This document shows, piece after piece, positions 60,612-64,000 of a DNA stretch of 64,000 nucleotides (its first letter is position 1; each line of letters opens with the position of its first letter). Location of the stretch: assembly GCF_041381155.1 (NCBI RefSeq), contig NC_091149.1, positions 9,688,609 through 9,752,608 on the forward strand, read 5' to 3'. The position numbers and the translations under genes were made by a program. This DNA comes from Argopecten irradians (Eukaryota > Mollusca > Bivalvia > Pectinida > Pectinidae). The notes beneath the pieces are model-generated. The model was not told the origin of the DNA. It made no database searches and saw nothing but the letters and a program-made list of their open reading frames with translations.

Positions 60612-60685
<74 letters not shown>
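60612..60685 (+). tRNA. tRNA-Asn(GTT), copy 8
   Basis: Intact 74-nt body with type 2 flanks; 672 bp after copy 7. Confidence 0.98.
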
Positions 60686-60687
<2 letters not shown>

Positions 60688-60992
60688 CACAATTATTTTA
60701 CAATATGTTGATTTTTAAGGAATAGATATAAAGATCGAATTACAAATGTCATCAAATCAGAATGTAGTGCAATGAAAAGACTTTTTTTTTATTTCAAATT
60801 GGTTTTGTGCCATTTACGACAAGTGGACAAGTGTGACCCAGGTAAGTAATCATAGCTTAGTCTAACACGATGTTACAATCGGTGATAAGGAAGTCCGTCT
60901 TATAAGTTTCATGAACAGAAACATACTTTTCTAAAAAGCAAAATGGCTTCATATCTAAAAGATCAACTGCAAAACAATAACCAGATATCTTG

Positions 60993-61177
60993 TTAGAGGA
61001 TATCCAAAAGGATTGTCGAAAGGCATTCGATACCGTCCCACACAATCGCATAATCCCCCATATGGATGTTTGTAATTTCATGAAAAAATATAACATTAAT
61101 GGTACAGACTCAGTATAGCGGAGGTAACACCAGGTATTCTTCAAGGTTCAGTGTTAGGGTCACTTTTTTACCATTGG
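60993..61177 (+). mobile_element. LINE reverse transcriptase scrap, unit 4
   Basis: Same block as in unit 1, with the same TTAATGG frame change, so units 1 and 4 share a variant that unit 2 lacks. Confidence 0.8.
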
Positions 61178-61768
61178 TAATATATAATAAAATGATTACC
61201 CCCATCACGTCACATTATAGTGCTGCCGCACTGTAGTATATTATATTTCCGGAGACACCAGTGGATTGCCCCACCACATCTCATTTTAGTGTTGTCACGT
61301 CTGTTGTGACCTTAGCAGGGAACAACCAACTAAATAAAAATTAGTCCTTCGAAATGGCCCCTGTGCAAAGAAGATCGAGCTGCGCATAGAATTTAAACTC
61401 GACAACCTGTTGGCCGGTTAGTTATAAATTTCCACATTATTTCTTAAAAATGATTCCTCCGAGTTATCCTGATTTTGTCTAAATAAACATTTCGTTTTCT
61501 ATACTTCTAATTTGTAATATGGCCGATAATATCTAATTCAAATTATGTTCCTTCCTCGTTCCCCTTTTCAACTCCTCGTATTGATACATATTGACAATGG
61601 AGCTCAAACGTGCATTCTGGGTAATAAAATCAGTAGAGTGCTTCAAATTCAAATATATTATAAGAGATTATCACTAGATCGCTCAATGTAGTCTAATGTT
61701 CAATAACATTTTTTACCTTATCTCCATGTGAGGGTATTTACTACAGTAACATTCGGACGCACTTATCA

Positions 61769-61842
<74 letters not shown>
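61769..61842 (+). tRNA. tRNA-Asn(GTT), copy 9
   Basis: Intact 74-nt body. The upstream flank reads CATTCGGACGCACTTATCA, a mixture of the two flank types. 1829 bp after copy 7. Confidence 0.98.
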
Positions 61843-61845
<3 letters not shown>

Positions 61846-62438
61846 GCAATTGTTTTACAATATGTTGATTTTTAAGGAATAGAAATAAAGATCGAATTAC
61901 AATTGTCATCAAATCAGAATGTAGTGTAATGAAATGATTTTCTTTTTGCTTCAAATTGGTTTTGTGGCATTTACGACAAGTGGACAAGTGTGACCCAGGT
62001 AAGTAGTAACAGCTTTGTCTAACACGATTTTAGAATTGGTGATAAGAATATCCGTCATAGAATTTTGACACGACCATCGGTTGGCTGGTTAATTATCAAC
62101 ATCATTATTTCGAAAAAAAATGATTTCTCCGAGTTATATCGCTTTTGTCTAAGTAAACATTTCATTTTATTTTCTTTTACTGCAATGTGGCCGACAATAT
62201 CTAGATTAAGTTCTATTCCCCACTCACTTCCCTTTTTAATTCCTCATATTGCGACATATTGACAATGGAACACAAACGTGGATTCTAGGTAATAAAATCA
62301 ATGAAGTGCTTCAAATTCAGAGAAATTACAAAAAGATTATCACTAGATCGCTCGATATAGTCTAATGTTCAATAACATTTTGTTATCTTATCACCATGTG
62401 AGGATATTTACTACAGTAACATTCTAGTGCACTTATCA

Positions 62439-62512
<74 letters not shown>
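62439..62512 (+). tRNA. tRNA-Asn(GTT), copy 10
   Basis: Intact 74-nt body with type 2 flanks; 670 bp after copy 9. Confidence 0.98.
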
Positions 62513-62514
<2 letters not shown>

Positions 62515-62819
62515 CACAATTATTTTACAATATGTTGATTTTTAAGGAATAGATATAAAGATCGAATTACAAATGTCATCAAATCAGAATGTAGTGCAAT
62601 GAAAAGACTTTTTTTTTATTTCAAATTGGTTTTGTGCCATTTACGACAAGTGGACAAGTGTGACCCAGGTAAGTAATCATAGCTTAGTCTAACACGATGT
62701 TACAATCGGTGATAAGGAAGTCCGTCTTACAAGTTTCATGAACAGAAACATACTTTTCTAAAAAGCAAAATGGCTTCATATCTAAAAGATCAACTGCAAA
62801 ACAATAACCAGATATCTTG

Positions 62820-63009
62820 TTAGAGGATATCCAAAAGGATTGTCGAAAGGCATTCGATACCGTCCCACACAATCGCATAATCCCCCATATGGATGTTTGT
62901 AATTTCATGAAAAAATATAACATTAATGGTACAGACTCAGTATAGCGGAGGTAACACCAGGTATTCTTCAAGGTTCAGTTCAGTGTTAGGGTCACTTTTT
63001 TACCATTGG
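62820..63009 (+). mobile_element. LINE reverse transcriptase scrap, unit 5
   Basis: Same block as in unit 1, with a five-base duplication (GGTTCAGTTCAGTG) not seen in the other units. Confidence 0.8.
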
Positions 63010-63600
63010 TAATATATAATAAAATGATTACCCCCATCACGTCACATTATAGTGCTGCCGCACTGTAGTATATTATATTTCCGGAGACACCAGTGGATTG
63101 CCCCACCACATCTCATTTTAGTGTTGTCACGTCTGTTGTGACCTTAGCAGGGAACAACCAACTAAATAAAAATTAGTCCTTCGAAATGGCCCCTGTGCAA
63201 AGAAGATCGAGCTGCGCATAGAATTTAAACTCGACAACCTGTTGGCCGGTTAGTTATAAATTTCCACATTATTTCTTAAAAATGATTCCTCCGAGTTATC
63301 CTGATTTTGTCTAAATAAACAATTCGTTTTCTATACTTCTAATTTGTAATATGGCCGATAATATCTAATTCAAATTATGTTCCTTACTCGTTCCCCTTTT
63401 CAACTTCTCGTATTGATACATATTGACAATGGAGCACAAACGTGCATTCTGGGTAATAAAATCAGTAGAGTGCTTCAAATTCAAATATATTATAAGAGAT
63501 TATCACTAGATCGCTCAATGAAGTGTAATGTTCAATAACATTTGTTACCTTATCTCCATAAGAGGATATTTACTACAGTAACCTTCGGGCGCACTTATCA

Positions 63601-63666
<66 letters not shown>

Positions 63667-63673
63667 GGGGACG
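63601..63673 (+). tRNA. tRNA-Asn(GTT), copy 11, one base short
   Basis: Like the other type 1 copies, but the 3' side reads CCCACCGGGGACG instead of CCCACCCGGGGACG. One C is lost at the T-stem/acceptor junction. The acceptor stem would lose its last pair or shift, so the copy may be a pseudogene; an assembly error is also possible. Confidence 0.85.
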
Positions 63674-64000
63674 ATTGCAATTGTTTTACAATATGTTGAT
63701 TTTTAAGGAATAGAAATAAAGATCGAATTACAAATGTCATCAAATCAGAATGTAGTGTAATGAAATGATTTTCTTTTTGCTTCAAATTATTTTTGTGGCA
63801 TTTACGACAAGTGGACAAGTGTGACCCAGGTAAGTAGTAACAGCTTTGTCTAACACGATTTTAGAATTGGTGATAAGAATATCCGTCATAGAATTTTGAC
63901 ACGACCATCGGTTGGCTGGTTAATTATCAACATCATTATTTCGAAAAAAAATGATTTCTCCGAGTTATATCGCTTTTGTCTAAGTAAACATTTCATTTTA

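Larger units (their letters stand above)
53385..64000. repeat. Higher-order tandem array of tRNA-Asn units, 1.83 kb per unit
   Basis: The tRNA genes start at 54444, 55116, 56276, 56947, 58105, 58777, 59940, 60612, 61769, 62439 and 63601, with spacings alternating near 671 and near 1160 bp. The true period is therefore 1829-1835 bp with two tRNAs. The two half-units are homologous over about 670 bp (upstream ACTACAGTAAC; downstream ATATGTTGATTTTTAAGGAA and GTGTGACCCAGGTAAGTA). The longer half has an extra block of about 490 bp with a reverse transcriptase scrap. Copies of the same half-unit in different units are nearly identical. A shortened, recombined unit starts the array at 53385, and the right end is beyond the window. 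Frames antisense to the tRNAs are artefacts. Confidence 0.97.

Noticed and set aside
55364-62971. Recurrent 79-96-codon minus-strand frames in the long spacer
   Set aside because: They lie antisense to the reverse transcriptase scrap; the plus strand carries the recognisable motifs.
1-64000. Retrovirus, LTR element, Polinton or other virus-like fossil
   Set aside because: I looked for LTR pairs, primer-binding sites, integrase or capsid-like frames and saw none; the reverse transcriptase pieces carry non-LTR (LINE) motifs.

Overview
The window looks like nuclear DNA of a bivalve mollusc, probably a scallop-like species; the taxon is inferred from repeat families I recognise, not proven. It is AT-rich and gene-poor. 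It carries tRNA-headed SINEs, short inverted-repeat elements with TA or TTAA target duplications, a LINE fragment, hAT-like exons and an unusual number of minisatellites. I recognised no bacterial genes, no rRNA, no CRISPR array and no retrovirus, LTR element or Polinton fossil.

The one host protein gene I can name is on the minus strand: the 5' part of a voltage-gated calcium channel beta subunit (CACNB family). A start exon at 44769-44825 ends in a phase-0 splice donor. It joins in frame to a 78-nt exon at 39278-39355 whose product matches the vertebrate segment just before the conserved GSADSYTSRP exon. Three further phase-0 exons that begin with ATG lie downstream at 29076-29096, 25799-25864 and 7084-7152. 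They are candidate alternative first exons, which vertebrate CACNB genes also have. The conserved SH3/guanylate-kinase exons would lie beyond the left edge, so most of positions 1-44,800 is probably intron.

These presumed introns hold more than ten unrelated tandem arrays: 65 bp at 1-1625, 33 bp at 9925-10415, 21-24 bp at 14180-15460, 39 bp at 20215-23990, 77 bp at 29700-30105, 50 bp at 32411-32708, 31 bp at 33238-33795 and about 115 bp at 36186-37090, among others. Between them lie a 1.17-kb foldback-like element (4554-5720), a pogo/Tigger-like element (34757-35762), several MITEs and two SINE copies. One SINE is flanked by a perfect 49-bp direct repeat.

Upstream of the channel gene (45-53 kb) there is a duplicated 0.5-kb segment (45829-46340 and 47237-47730), a TTAA-flanked MITE, a minus-strand LINE reverse transcriptase remnant, and hAT-like transposase exons of which one is tandemly duplicated.

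The last 10.6 kb (53385-64000, running off the edge) is a higher-order tandem array of tRNA-Asn(GTT) genes. The unit is about 1.83 kb and holds two tRNA genes at alternating spacings of about 671 and 1160 bp. The longer spacer carries a LINE reverse-transcriptase scrap that has been amplified with the array. Eleven copies follow a broken leading copy; ten look intact and the last lacks one acceptor-stem base. This array is the most striking structure in the window.
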